Below are positions 30,583-40,844 of a stretch of DNA of 64,000 bases, in pieces (the stretch's first letter is position 1; the number at the start of each line of letters is the position of its first letter). This DNA is from Tillandsia leiboldiana. Its lineage: Eukaryota > Streptophyta > Magnoliopsida > Poales > Bromeliaceae. Below the pieces are notes generated by a model. That model was given only the letters and a program-made list of their open reading frames with translations. It was not told where the DNA came from and did not search any database. Position numbers and translations under genes: made by a program. The DNA is taken from the NCBI GenBank assembly GCA_029204045.2, contig CM055066.1, positions 17,556,484 to 17,620,483 on the forward strand, given 5' to 3'.

Positions 30583-31934
30583 TGTTGGGTTATATGTAAT
30601 ATAGATCTAAATAGGGGAAAAAACACCTAAAGGGGGGTGAATAGGTGTAAACAATAAACACTCAAAAAATCATTGCGCAATAAAACCCAATGCGGAAAAA
30701 TAAATGAACACGCAAGATTTTTACGTGGAAAAACTCCAAACCGGAGTAAAAAAACCACGGGACCGATAACACGGTGAAATCCACTAGAATTGAAACACGT
30801 ACAAGATGATTTAACGTACTCACAGACGACTCAACCTTTTACCATACGCTCCTAGTTGATCTTCTCCGCTCGTTCCGCAACGCGTCTCGGATCCACGATC
30901 TGCGTCCAACGCCGAATCCACGGCGTCCAACGTCGAGTCCACGACGTCTGACCGAATCCATGGTCTTCACCCAGTAGCACGCTTCGAATCCACGAACGTA
31001 CCTCGCTCCGAATCCACGAGAGCGGTTGAACCTTGAATCCACAAGGACACGCGAATCCACGCGCCGATTTTTGGGAAATCATTGTTTTTGGGTGGTGATG
31101 ATCCGCCGAATACTTAGATTAGAAATAGATCGGAAATACCATCTAAGTATTCATTGATTTGATTCTACTCAAAATCTGAGTATGAAAACCTAGAATCAAA
31201 TCAATCAACTATAGATGAAGAAACATAGAATTAAATCTAGTATTTCCTTTCTTCTCTATATGGGGATCTAGGGCCGTATACGATGATATTTGATTATGAC
31301 GGCTCTAAGTGGATTATCGGCTTACCCTAGAAAAATGAATCATAGGGTCTATTTATAGGTTAGAAACCCTAGGAAGGAGATAAGAATCAAAAACCTACCA
31401 TTTCTGGAAATTTTACGGACGGCGATCCGGATCGGATTTCGACGATCCGGATTGCAGTAGCAAGAAAGACGGTTTCCAGAAAAACAATAGTTCAGGATCC
31501 GGATCGAAATGGCTGATCCGGATCGTTCATACAGTTTCACCAAACATCAACGTTCGGGATCCGGATTGCAAATCCTGATCCGGATCGTGCAAGTAAACAG
31601 GTAAAACTAGTGTTCGGGATCTGGATCATGAGATGCTGCGATCCGGATTGAACCAGTGTATGAACGAACACCCTTCGGGATCCGGATTGGAATGTCTGAT
31701 CCGGATCCTGAACATGTCCCATGTCCAGTTTTTGATTTTTATGCAATGAAAAATTCTTCCAGGTGTTTCTACACTACAAGAAGTATTCGGATCACCAAAA
31801 ATCTTTGGTTAAACATACCTGATCCTTTTGAATTCTTCTTTCTTGAGATTGAGTTAAATGATCCAACCTTCTTCACCTTCAATCTTCAAGACTTGAACCT
31901 TTCACGAAATTACGCCAACTCAAATTCCGTAACA
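30583..31934 (-). mobile_element. Sirevirus 3' LTR (1352 bp)
   Basis: On the minus strand it runs TGTTACGGAATTTGAG (31934) to ATAACCCAACA (30583). TATA box CCTATAAATAG at 31360-31350. A cluster of GATCCGGATC-type palindromes covers 31420-31710. Left flank of the element is GAACAGTT. Confidence 0.92.
31420..31710. repeat. GATCCGGATC palindrome cluster in Sirevirus U3
   Basis: About nine copies of GATCCGGATC or one-base variants spaced 20-60 bp, often as GTTCGGGATCCGG followed by a second palindrome. Same cluster in the other LTR at 41680-41955. Clustered palindromes upstream of the TATA box are known from Sirevirus LTRs and are probably transcription-factor or host-silencing targets. Confidence 0.8.
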
Positions 31935-31949
31935 ATCTCCCCCTTTGGC
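31935..31949 (-). promoter_or_regulatory. Sirevirus polypurine tract
   Basis: Minus strand GCCAAAGGGGGAGAT directly abuts the 3' LTR start (TGTTACGG). It primes plus-strand DNA synthesis. Confidence 0.9.
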
Positions 31950-32648
31950 AGTTTCGTGACAAAACACAGATCCACTAAAGAAAATTCAAAAAGATATTTT
32001 TGTTGCTATCACCATACAACAAAAATTTACAATGGAGATCCAAAAATTTTAAAAACATGAGATAAACTCCTAAAACAGACTCTAGACTTAGACATCTGTA
32101 CTCTCTGCACACAGAAATCATTCTTGACAAAAAGAATCGTTAGATACCTCAAGAATTGAAACATACAAAACCAAGTACAGAGATAGAGTTTATCTGATCA
32201 TCATGACATTTGAGAATTCAGATATGTAAGAGAATCATAGTCAAAAACCAACATATCTTCTATGCATTCAAAAACCAAATGTCACAAAGTGTTAGTCCAA
32301 CATCAACTTGTTAGTCATAATACATGCCCAAATAGTTAGTCGAATAGTTAGTAGGAACATGCAACAAATCACAAGATAAAAAACCAAAGTTGAAGTTGAA
32401 GTGATACTTACCTTGATGTTCACACATTCACACAGTTTTCACATCATCATTGTTCAAATTCTCTCTAAACTCTCTCCCCCTTTTTGTCACAAACTAAGCC
32501 AAAATTACAAAAATTTAAGGAGAGTTAAAAATTTCAAAAATGTAAGAAAATGTAAGAACTAGAACTAAGAGTAAGTCCTAAAAACTGAACTAAAATCTAA
32601 AAAGGTAAAAGCCTGCACAAATCTGCACAAAAATTGTTAGAGCACAAC
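31950..32648 (-). other. Sirevirus non-coding region between env-like ORF and PPT
   Basis: AT-rich, no frame of note. It contains a second purine tract (32471-32487). No other signal was recognised. Confidence 0.6.
32471..32487 (-). promoter_or_regulatory. Extra polypurine tract (xPPT) of the Sirevirus
   Basis: Minus strand GACAAAAAGGGGGAGAG. Sireviruses are known to carry PPT-like motifs upstream of the true PPT; this copy is about 520 bp upstream of the LTR. Another G-run, GAGGGGGAGTCAAAG, lies at 35345-35359 just after pol. Confidence 0.75.
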
Positions 32649-34169
32649 TTAGTTATCGGAGTCTGAATCATCAGACGCACTATATCCCATCTTAGCGAAC
32701 ATGTTCTTGATCAATTTCCTCATCGAATTTACTTTCTTGGTCAATGTAATTTGGGATGCCGTTATGATCTCGAGTTCTTCAGACATTCGCCTTTGTTCTA
32801 TGGTTATCCGCTCTTGCTCAAAGGATAGGCGCTGTTGTTGCTTGAAAATCGAAGTTACTGATGCGTCATCATCCGCGCCAGGTGCTTGTTGAGACGGTGA
32901 AGCCGAGGTGCCGACACAAGGTTTCTTTCCAGTGGACGGTGTCGGAGTAACATGTGGTAATTTGTGAAGTGACTTCACAATCGTTGACTCATCTATCATC
33001 CCCCAACAGTGTTGATAAGATGTCAAGCTTATATCAATGTCAAACTTTTGTAAGATCCTCATGATGATTAAAGGAAACGGAAGTCGCTCAGAAGGATGAG
33101 GATGCACAATATATCTTGACATTCTATTCCAAATTATGTAGGGGATATTCATGTTCAATCCTACAGCCTCAGAGGGATGACCTATGAGATATAAGAACAG
33201 CAGTCTCTCCCATCTCACGACCTTAGTCTGCATGTTAGGTAGAATGTTGTAACACGTGATGAAATTTAGAAATCGGTACTCCAGTCGAAGATATTTGGAT
33301 TTTACACTTTTACCATCAGCTGATTTCGTTCCTTCCAAACAAATTTTATCTATCACTGTTTGCCACAAGGCACTCGTCAAACTTCTTCCTTTCAAAAAGT
33401 TGAGCCCCGATGTGTTAGATTCCATTCCAAGGACTTCGCCAATTAGCTGCGGAGTGATTTTAAGTTTCATCCCTTGGATATTTGTATAGAAATGCATTGA
33501 TCCATGTTCATCTTCTTGAAGATGTCTTGCATTCGTGTAAAAGGTTCTTACACGATACAAACAATACCCAAGTAGTTCGGGGAATCGGCAGACTTGGATG
33601 AGATTAGCTTGCTCAATCAAGGTTCCAAACTCTTGTGAGTGATTTCGGAGAGCTTCAGTGTTGACATGACGTTCACCGATGCATTCACGACGTTCAAACG
33701 CTCGAAGGCGATCCATGCTGACGAACACTCCTTCCACGCGAGGCGGGGAGTCAGGAACTATCGGTGTGGTAATATTAGCGTCTCGTCGTAGTCCAAAGCG
33801 TCTAGTTACTCGTTTTCTTTTCACAGAGATGGTTGGATTAGCCATAGGCGCTTTTCCTGTGTCCATGGGTCCCTTTCCTTTTGATCCATCGGAAACTTTT
33901 CCTTTTGAACCATCAGACGCCTTTTGTTCAGGCAATGAGTCATCATCATCTGTCAATTCAGTCCAATCTATCTCTTGACAATCTGCTTCCACTTCTGTGT
34001 CGCTGATCAGAAGAAACTCACCTTTTTGTTGTGTTTTCTTAGCTCTCTTTAATTTGTTTGTGGCCCAAGTGTGCACCATAGTGACCAACAAAAGGATGAT
34101 CCATGAGAATCCCATTGATCCAAGTGCCTTAAGAAGATTGAAATCCTGTGAAGACCAACTCAAGAACAC
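32649..34169 (-). CDS. Sirevirus env-like protein (506 aa)
   Basis: Intact ORF downstream of pol, the env-like position of Sireviruses. Features: a hydrophobic segment at residues 20-38 (GFSWIILLLVTMVHTW) followed by KRAKK, acidic tract DDDD near 74-77, DGSKGK repeats (86-100), basic KRKRVTRR (117-124), a conserved central domain about 155-400 of the kind annotated in plants as putative plant transposon protein, and a C-terminal coiled-coil-like stretch (about 435-490) before an acidic SDDSDSDN end. Met19 (34115) starts right at the hydrophobic segment and follows a splice acceptor-like TTCACAG ending at 34146, so the real start may be Met19. Function is unproven; no fusion peptide or Env-type cysteine pattern is seen. 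Confidence 0.8.
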   Translation of the reverse strand: MFLSWSSQDFNLLKALGSMGFSWIILLLVTMVHTWATNKLKRAKKTQQKGEFLLISDTEVEADCQEIDWTELTDDDDSLPEQKASDGSKGKVSDGSKGKGPMDTGKAPMANPTISVKRKRVTRRFGLRRDANITTPIVPDSPPRVEGVFVSMDRLRAFERRECIGERHVNTEALRNHSQEFGTLIEQANLIQVCRFPELLGYCLYRVRTFYTNARHLQEDEHGSMHFYTNIQGMKLKITPQLIGEVLGMESNTSGLNFLKGRSLTSALWQTVIDKICLEGTKSADGKSVKSKYLRLEYRFLNFITCYNILPNMQTKVVRWERLLFLYLIGHPSEAVGLNMNIPYIIWNRMSRYIVHPHPSERLPFPLIIMRILQKFDIDISLTSYQHCWGMIDESTIVKSLHKLPHVTPTPSTGKKPCVGTSASPSQQAPGADDDASVTSIFKQQQRLSFEQERITIEQRRMSEELEIITASQITLTKKVNSMRKLIKNMFAKMGYSASDDSDSDN

Positions 34170-34529
34170 ATGAAAATATTGTTAATTTTCAAAAATTAGA
34201 AGAATTGTACCCAAACAATCATAATCATGTAGAGAGACTAAGAATCAAATTAGTTTTGCAAAAGGAATTTTAAAACTAGATCAATTGCATGATTTTGGAA
34301 AATTCCCATTATATGCCCTAAAACCGAAAATTTTGAAATCGAAGCCCAAAAATTCGTTAATCAGGAGAATACCTAGCATATAATCAAAAATAATCTACCC
34401 AGAGTTCTTATTTCAAAAGAGATTTGACCAAAAACCATTCACAAACGAAAAGGATAGAAAAATCTCATCACGTTTTGAAGAAAATAGAGAAAACCTGTGA
34501 AAAACGAGATTTTGATCAATAAAACTTAC
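34146..34529 (-). other. Predicted leader intron of the env-like gene
   Basis: Minus-strand donor CCAA|GTAAGT (GT at 34529-34528) and acceptor TGGTCTTCACAG (AG at 34147-34146) enclose a 384-bp AT-rich intron-like stretch. Splicing would remove the first ORF codons and leave Met19 as first ATG. Prediction only. Confidence 0.45.
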
Positions 34530-34639
34530 TTGGATTCGAAGAACTTGGGTTAGGAAAGCTCCAAGGTGCAAGGATTCTAGAGAGAGAGGCTCTAGAGGCT
34601 TGAGAACAAAAGATTAAGGTAAAAGAAATCAAAACCCTC

Positions 34640-34760
34640 TTGTTCTATTAAAAACCCTAGCCGTGATCCGGATCGGATCGAGATTTCGATCCAGATCGGC
34701 TAGCCGCAGGAAGAAGCCTGTGTTCGGGATCCGGATCACTTAACCCGATCCGGATCAGCT
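34640..34760 (-). promoter_or_regulatory. U3-like palindromes and TATA-like box upstream of the env-like ORF
   Basis: GATCCGGATC at 34665-34674, 34729-34738 and 34747-34756, and GATCCAGATC near 34689, within the context GTGTTCGGGATCCGG that the LTRs also have. On the minus strand the palindromes are followed by CTAGGGTTTTTAATAG, resembling the LTR order palindromes, CTAGGGTTT, TATA. It could serve as a separate promoter for the env-like gene (inference). Confidence 0.5.
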
Positions 34761-35694
34761 GCAACTTTTTCTTCAGAAAAATTTAGAAAAAATCCATAAA
34801 ATCCAGAAAAAGTATGTAAGCATTTTAGCACATCAACTTTAAACAAAAATCATCGTTTCATGTCAAGAGAAATAAATTATGTTAAATCTATCAATAACAT
34901 TCAAATAATGACATGACAATTTATAGAAATTAAAACTTTTAAAGTTGATCAAGTTCAAACACATCCATCATGATCTTATGAGTACGGCGTTTATCAAATC
35001 ATTAAAATGGTAAAGAAAATGAATTACCAAGATCAATAGATGTTTGAAATCCCAAATAAATTATATAATGTATCTAGTCAATCTGTTGAAGAGAGTGGCT
35101 CTTTGAGCATCTTTCATTAAAAAAACCCACCTTATACCAACCTTGAAATTTGACGGAGTCAAGTATTTCAATCATGCATTTTTTTTAATCAAAAAATACA
35201 AACCCATGCTTGGTATACATGTGGTAGCTGCACACAGTACTCGGACGACCGAGGTGGTAGCTCTTTCCTCCATGTGGTGGTAGTTTTCACACTCCTCATT
35301 GGGATGTAACTCTTTCCACATCTTTTGAGCATTTTACTTTTCTTTGACTCCCCCTCAATTGGCTATCAATTAATTTAAGATATAAAGTATTCAACCAAGG
35401 ATTGATCTCAAATTCATACTCAACTAAATAGTCAAATAAGATAAAAACAATACCAAGAGATCATTGAGAGAGAAATTGACTTTGATCAATTAAAAATGGT
35501 TTAATTTAAATAAATGATCAATGCATCAACTGAATTATTATGATATCCAAAGCATAATAAATTTCTAATTATATGAAAGGATGCAAGTAAAGTCAATAAT
35601 ACACATGCTCAATTAATGTACTTTGTATAAACATAGATAAAGAACAAAAACACAAAAACAAAACCTAACCTAAGCAAAAGTTTCAAAAAGAAGT
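34761..35694 (-). other. Sirevirus spacer between pol and env-like promoter region
   Basis: AT-rich sequence without a coding frame. A CT-type purine tract on the minus strand lies at 35345-35359. Nothing else recognised. Confidence 0.5.
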
Positions 35695-36489
35695 TTATTT
35701 CAAGGAAAGCATTCCAATTGCTTTACGCAAATGAATAAAACGTTTTTGATCCAAAGGTTTTGTTAAAATGTCAGCTAATTGATCTTCAGTTGAAATATAT
35801 GAAAGTTGAAGAGTATTTGATTCAACTAGCTCTCCAAGAAAATGATATCTAAGTTCAATGTGTTTTGTTCTAGAGTGCAACACAGGGTTTTTGGAAATGT
35901 TTATAGCACTAGTGTTGTCACAAAGAATTGTTACCGAAGTTGCTGAAATCCGGAAGTCGCTCAACACACTTTTCATCCAAATGAGTTGGGTTGAACAACT
36001 ACCCGCTGAAATGTATTCGGCTTCGACAGTCGAGAGTGCTATGCAATTCTGCTTTTTATTGTGCCATGCAACAAGGCAATGGCCAAGATAGAAGCATGCA
36101 TCACTCGTGCTTTTCCGATCATCCACTGATCCTGCCCAATCGGCATCTGAGTATCCAACAATATCCAAACTAGTTCCCATAGGATACCAAATTCCGAAAT
36201 TAATTGATCCTTTGATGTACCGGATGATCCTTTTCACCGCTTTCAGGTGAACCTCCTTTGGTGCTGATTGATATCTCGCGCAAATCCCAACACTAAAGGA
36301 TATATCCGGGCGACTAGCCGTGAGGTAAAGTAGACTTCCAATCATACTTCGATACAGTTTCTCGTCTACATTCTCACTATGTGATTCACTTCCAAGTCCC
36401 TTGTGGCTAGTTCCCATTGGAGTCAGAAAATCCTTCGAATTTTCTAAGTCAAACTTTTTAACCAACTCCATTGCATATTGGATTGACAC
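35695..36489 (-). CDS. pol: Sirevirus pol: C-terminal RT and RNase H (frameshifted part)
   Basis: 264 codons in the -1 frame relative to the upstream pol. It begins in the RT connection (YAMELVKKFDLENSK), then YRSMIGSLLYLTASRPDI, RIIRYIKG, and the RNase H motifs SDADWAGSVDDRKST, ALSTVEAEYI and ILCDN, ending TKHIELRYHF and ADILTKPL. All typical copia RNase H acidic positions appear to be present. It is separated from the upstream frame by loss of one A near 36478 (CCAATATGC where CCAAATATGC is expected). Ends about 1.5 kb before the env-like ORF. Confidence 0.9.
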   Translation of the reverse strand: MSIQYAMELVKKFDLENSKDFLTPMGTSHKGLGSESHSENVDEKLYRSMIGSLLYLTASRPDISFSVGICARYQSAPKEVHLKAVKRIIRYIKGSINFGIWYPMGTSLDIVGYSDADWAGSVDDRKSTSDACFYLGHCLVAWHNKKQNCIALSTVEAEYISAGSCSTQLIWMKSVLSDFRISATSVTILCDNTSAINISKNPVLHSRTKHIELRYHFLGELVESNTLQLSYISTEDQLADILTKPLDQKRFIHLRKAIGMLSLK

Positions 36490-37271
36490 AAGTGAATACC
36501 TTCATCATTTTGTTTAATTTGCAATCCAAGAAAATAAGTCAATTCGCCCATCATGGACATCTCAAATTCGCTTTCCGTGGTCTCCGCGAATTTAGAAGCA
36601 TCATTATCTCTTGTTGCGCCAAATACAATGTCATCGACATAGATTTGTGCTACAATGAAATTGTTTTGATAATGCTTCACAAAGAGAGTCCTGTCAGCTC
36701 CCCCTCGAGTATAGCCCTTCTCCAAAAGGTGCTTTGTCAACCTTTCGTACCATGCTCGCGGTGCTTGTTTCAGACCGTAAAGAGCCTTTTTCAAACGAAA
36801 AACATGGTTAGGTTGTTTATGGTCTACAAAACCTTTCGGTTGAGCCACATAAACTTCCTCATTTAAAAACCCATTTAGAAACGCGCTCTTAACGTCCATT
36901 TGAAATAATTTGATTTTAAAATGACAAGCAATAGCAAATAGTATACGAATGGACTCGAGTCTAGCTACAGGGGCGAAAGTTTCATCAAAGTCTATACCTT
37001 CTACTTGAGAGTAGCCTTGAGCAACTAATCGTGCCTTGTTCCTGATGATAGTACCATCCTCATTTTTCTTATTCTTGAAAATCCATTTGGTACCTATCAC
37101 ATTGTGTTGCTTTGGAGGCTTCGTTAATTCCCAGACTTTGTTTCGCTCAAATTGATGGAGCTCTTCCTGCATTGCTTTAATCCAGTAGTCATCCGGAAGA
37201 GCTTCATCTATATTCTTTGGTTCGATTAAAGATACGTAGCAAGCGAATCCACAAACCAACTGCCTCCGAGT
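36444..37271 (-). CDS. pol: Sirevirus pol: reverse transcriptase
   Basis: Same frame as the gag-pol ORF upstream, separated only by one TGA at 37274-37272. From the first Met (37259): SLIEPKNIDEAL, WIKAMQEEL, KWIFKNKKNEDGTI, RNKARLVAQGYSQ, DETFAPVAR, QMDVKSAFLNG (catalytic D122), LYGLKQAPRAWYERL and YVDD (207-210). It stops early at 36444 in an out-of-frame tail after the 1-nt deletion. The catalytic residues are intact. Confidence 0.92.
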   Translation of the reverse strand, partial: TRRQLVCGFACYVSLIEPKNIDEALPDDYWIKAMQEELHQFERNKVWELTKPPKQHNVIGTKWIFKNKKNEDGTIIRNKARLVAQGYSQVEGIDFDETFAPVARLESIRILFAIACHFKIKLFQMDVKSAFLNGFLNEEVYVAQPKGFVDHKQPNHVFRLKKALYGLKQAPRAWYERLTKHLLEKGYTRGGADRTLFVKHYQNNFIVAQIYVDDIVFGATRDNDASKFAETTESEFEMSMMGELTYFLGLQIKQNDEGIHLCQSNMQWSWLKSLT

Positions 37272-40200
37272 TCAAACTCCTTCTTGTGGGTCTCCAATGA
37301 TGTTTGATTCAGGATGATCCTTGGAGATGCGTAAAGTTTGAGGTAACGGAGTACTCGGAGGTACATGAGACGATTCCTGCACATCAGATAAACTTGAAGA
37401 ACCATTAGATGCATCATTAATATTGGAAGTATTATCATGAGAAGATGCAATGGCAGGTGTATCATCATCTAGAGAGATATCGAGGGTAGATTTTTCAGAT
37501 GCAAAGTGAAAAGCTTCATCTACTTTAACATTTATCGATTCTACGATCGTCTTAGATTCCAAGTTAAATACTCGATATGCTCTACTGTTTGTAGAATACC
37601 CCAAGAAAATCCCTTCGTCACTTCGAGAGTCAAACTTTTCAAGATTTTCACGGTCACGTAAAATGTAACACCGACTCCCGAAGATGCGAAAATATTTGAT
37701 GTTGGGTTTTCTACCACACCATAGTTCATATGGTGTATTTAACGTTCCCGGGCGCAAATAAACTCGATTAATTACATAGATTGCAGTGTTCACAGCTTCA
37801 GCCCAAAAATGTAGCGGTAAATTCCGGCTGTGAAGCATAACACGTGCCATCTCTTGAACAACCCTGTTTTTGCGCTCGACAACACCATTCTGTTGAGGTG
37901 TATAGGGTGCTGAGAATTCATGCTTAATACCGTTTGAAGTGCAAAAGTCAATGAATTTAGAGTTAACGAATTCTCCACCTCTATCACTTCTAACACGAAT
38001 GATCTTTTCATTCTTTTCAATCATAATACGATGGCAAATCTCGTGAAAAGAATCAAAAGTATCAGCTTTCTCTTTTAAAAATGCTACCCAAGAATACCGA
38101 GAGAAATCATCAACCAATAAGAAAATATACCATTTACCTCCCAAAGATGGTTGACGGGTTGGTCCCATTAAATCTATGTGTAAAAGTTCCAAAGGCCGTT
38201 TTGTACCAACGTGGTTCAAGTTCTTGTGTGCAGTCCTGGACTGTTTTCCCTTTTGACAACCGCCGCACACAATGTTTTGTTCAAATGAAAGTTTAGGAAC
38301 CCCCTTGACCGCATCTTTGTTTGAAATTCTACCAAGTTCCTTAAAATTTATGTGACCTAGCCTTTCATGCCAAAGTGTTTCATTATTCAAAGAGGCTAAG
38401 TTACAATTTTCAGAAGTTTTACAAGGAACAACATAACAATTGTTTTCAGATCTAACCCCCTTTAAAAAGAATACATGGTCCTTATCAGTTACAACACATT
38501 CAACAGATGAAAAGTTAACTAAAAAACCATTGTCGCAAAGTTGACTTTTGCTAATGAGGTTAGTCTTAAGGCCTTCTACATATAACACATTATTTAGAAT
38601 CTGGCCATCTGGAATAGCTACTGTTCCTTTTCCAACAATTTTGGAAGATCGACCGTCTCCGAAAACAACGAGTCCTCCGGAGATTTTCTCAAAGTTTTGA
38701 AAATTATTTTTGTCACCGGTCATGTGACGGGAACATCCGCTATCCAGATACCAAGACGAATTATCATATGCATGCAAGGAAACATTAGTAACAAGACAAG
38801 GGTAAATTTCACCTTTGCGCACCCAAACCTTTTTGGAGTGCGTCGGTAATGGTCGTGAGGTTATTCTCCTAGGTGAAGGCGTCTTGTCAGATCGATTGCC
38901 GCTCCTTGATGATGTCGTCTTGCGCGGTGAACTACCAAGGCTCTTTTCATTTGAAAAGTTTTGCTTTGATTTCCGGGGAGGCGCCTTTTTGGTAGTCGTT
39001 GCAAGAAGTGCTTGAGTTGAGCGTTTGGCTCCCATCTTGCAATTTCTCCTTATGTGCCCTAAAATACCACAACGAAAACATACCTTAGTACTTAACGATC
39101 CCGAGGAGGATGAAGTAGGCTTGTTGTCGTTGCTTGTCCTTAGTTCTGGTGTTGGAGGAGGAGATACCGACTGGGGCACGAAAACTGTCCCAACCGAACT
39201 AAAATCGTCTTTAGTTCGCTTGTATCCGAGGCCGAACTTGTTTGATTGACCAAGACCAAGAAGCTTATCCAACTTACTCCTTCCTGATGAAAAACGCTGC
39301 AAGTCATCCTTGAGTTGGAAAATGGTCTTTGTCATTTCCAGGTTATCCTGTCGAGCCTCGTTGTAGAGCTTTGAGAAGTGATCCGCTTTATCCACCAAAT
39401 TTGTATGTTCCTTCTCAAAAAGCTCATTGGACTCTTGAAGGGAAACATTTACTTTTATCAGATTTTCCCTTTCCACTTCAAGAGCGTTTGAGAGAGAAGT
39501 TGCCCTTTTTGCTTCTTCTTCGAGATCATGCAATCTCCCTCTCAAACTCTTGTTTTGCTTAGCCACTTTCTTTGAATCCCTCAAAAGTCTGTGGTAGGCT
39601 AGAGCAAAATCTTCACCTTCCGAATCATCCGATTCATTGTCCGTTGCATTCTTTTCAACAGTGGAGTTGGACAGCGAGTCGGATGTACTTGCCATTAAGC
39701 ACATGAAGGGTGAAGATGTGGACGCGTGGAATGCCGTTGCGCTTTCTTCTTCATCACTTGAGGATGACTCATTTGATGTTGAGTTGTCATCCCAAGTGAC
39801 GGCTTGCATCACTTTCTTCTTCGACGGATTCTTAGTTGGACACTCCGTTGAGATATGGCCGTATCCTCGGCACTTGAAGCATTGGACTTGTCCCTCTGAA
39901 CTTTTCTTATCCTTTGAAAAGTTCTCTTGCTTTCTTGACTTGTAACTTGAAGTACCCTTGCCTTTCTTCGACTTTCCGAAGGATGGAGATTTACTTGAAT
40001 TACCCCTTCGAAAGTTGCGGCGAAACTTCCTTGTCAAGAGAGCGAGTTGCTTCTCAAAGTCCTCCATAGAAAGGTTCTCGTCATCGTCTGAGGAGGATGT
40101 ATCCGCGTCTTCTTCCTTAGTTGTTTTCAACGCATAACCTGAAGACTTAGAAGAGGATGCTTTTCCCGAAGAATAGTTAGTAGTAAATGTCATTTCATAA

Positions 40201-40811
40201 GTTTGTAATGAACCAACTAGTTCTTCTACACGCATTTCGTCCGGGTGTTTAATAGTTTCAATGGCTGTAACCTTTCGGCGAAATCGTTCAGGAAGAGTTC
40301 TTAAGATCTTTCTTACAACTTTAAATTCTGGAATCTTCTCTCCCAGGTTAGCACATGAATTTACGATGTCTTGCAATCGTGTATAGTAGTCCGTGAAAGA
40401 TTCATTTTCTGCCATAAAAATGGAGTCAAATCTGCTCATAAGCATTTGCAGCTTTTGAATCTTCACGAGGTTAGTTCCCTCATGTGTAACCTGAAGAACA
40501 TCCCAGATTTCTTTCGCAGTCTCACATGCCGAGACGCGAGAGAATTCAGTTTGAGATAAGGCATTAAAAATAGCATTAATTCCCTTGCCATTGTAAGAAG
40601 ATGAATCTAACTCTTCCTTGGTCCATTTCGACCTAGGTTTTAAGGTGCGAACATCAGAAATAATCTCAGTTGGATTAGACCATCCTAAATCAATTGATTG
40701 CCACACCCTTTCGTCGATGGAAATCAAAAAGGCTTTCATCCGTACTTTCCAGTACGCATAATTTGTTCCATCAAAGAAAGGGGGTCGATTGATGTTTCTA
40801 CCTTCAACCAT
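37272..40811 (-). CDS. gag-pol: Sirevirus gag-protease-integrase (1179 aa, ends at nonsense codon)
   Basis: Starts 30 bp inside the internal region. Residues 1-300: copia Gag (PPFFDGTNYAYWKVRM, EIWDVL, RILRTLPERF-like), then a CCHC zinc knuckle at 311-324 (CFKCRGYGHISTEC), a coiled-coil-like stretch about 410-520, and a second knuckle at 578-591 (CFRCGILGHIRRNC). Protease active site WYLDSGCSRHMTG with D690. Integrase: HERLGHIN...CGGCQKGKQ zinc site, then D880, D943 and E979 (DD35E), ending with the copia IFGSRCYI and FLGYS motifs. The ORF ends GDPQEGV-TGA; the expected next codon is Arg, so CGA to TGA, a CpG transition. Translation past it continues in frame into RT. Confidence 0.93.
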   Translation of the reverse strand: MVEGRNINRPPFFDGTNYAYWKVRMKAFLISIDERVWQSIDLGWSNPTEIISDVRTLKPRSKWTKEELDSSSYNGKGINAIFNALSQTEFSRVSACETAKEIWDVLQVTHEGTNLVKIQKLQMLMSRFDSIFMAENESFTDYYTRLQDIVNSCANLGEKIPEFKVVRKILRTLPERFRRKVTAIETIKHPDEMRVEELVGSLQTYEMTFTTNYSSGKASSSKSSGYALKTTKEEDADTSSSDDDENLSMEDFEKQLALLTRKFRRNFRRGNSSKSPSFGKSKKGKGTSSYKSRKQENFSKDKKSSEGQVQCFKCRGYGHISTECPTKNPSKKKVMQAVTWDDNSTSNESSSSDEEESATAFHASTSSPFMCLMASTSDSLSNSTVEKNATDNESDDSEGEDFALAYHRLLRDSKKVAKQNKSLRGRLHDLEEEAKRATSLSNALEVERENLIKVNVSLQESNELFEKEHTNLVDKADHFSKLYNEARQDNLEMTKTIFQLKDDLQRFSSGRSKLDKLLGLGQSNKFGLGYKRTKDDFSSVGTVFVPQSVSPPPTPELRTSNDNKPTSSSSGSLSTKVCFRCGILGHIRRNCKMGAKRSTQALLATTTKKAPPRKSKQNFSNEKSLGSSPRKTTSSRSGNRSDKTPSPRRITSRPLPTHSKKVWVRKGEIYPCLVTNVSLHAYDNSSWYLDSGCSRHMTGDKNNFQNFEKISGGLVVFGDGRSSKIVGKGTVAIPDGQILNNVLYVEGLKTNLISKSQLCDNGFLVNFSSVECVVTDKDHVFFLKGVRSENNCYVVPCKTSENCNLASLNNETLWHERLGHINFKELGRISNKDAVKGVPKLSFEQNIVCGGCQKGKQSRTAHKNLNHVGTKRPLELLHIDLMGPTRQPSLGGKWYIFLLVDDFSRYSWVAFLKEKADTFDSFHEICHRIMIEKNEKIIRVRSDRGGEFVNSKFIDFCTSNGIKHEFSAPYTPQQNGVVERKNRVVQEMARVMLHSRNLPLHFWAEAVNTAIYVINRVYLRPGTLNTPYELWCGRKPNIKYFRIFGSRCYILRDRENLEKFDSRSDEGIFLGYSTNSRAYRVFNLESKTIVESINVKVDEAFHFASEKSTLDISLDDDTPAIASSHDNTSNINDASNGSSSLSDVQESSHVPPSTPLPQTLRISKDHPESNIIGDPQEGV

Positions 40812-40830
40812 TGTTTACAACCCTATTCCC

Positions 40831-40842
40831 GCTCTGATACCA
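40831..40842 (-). other. Sirevirus PBS (initiator tRNA-Met)
   Basis: Minus strand TGGTATCAGAGC two bases after the 5' LTR end at 40845; perfect match to the plant initiator tRNA-Met PBS. Confidence 0.92.
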
Positions 40843-40844
40843 CT

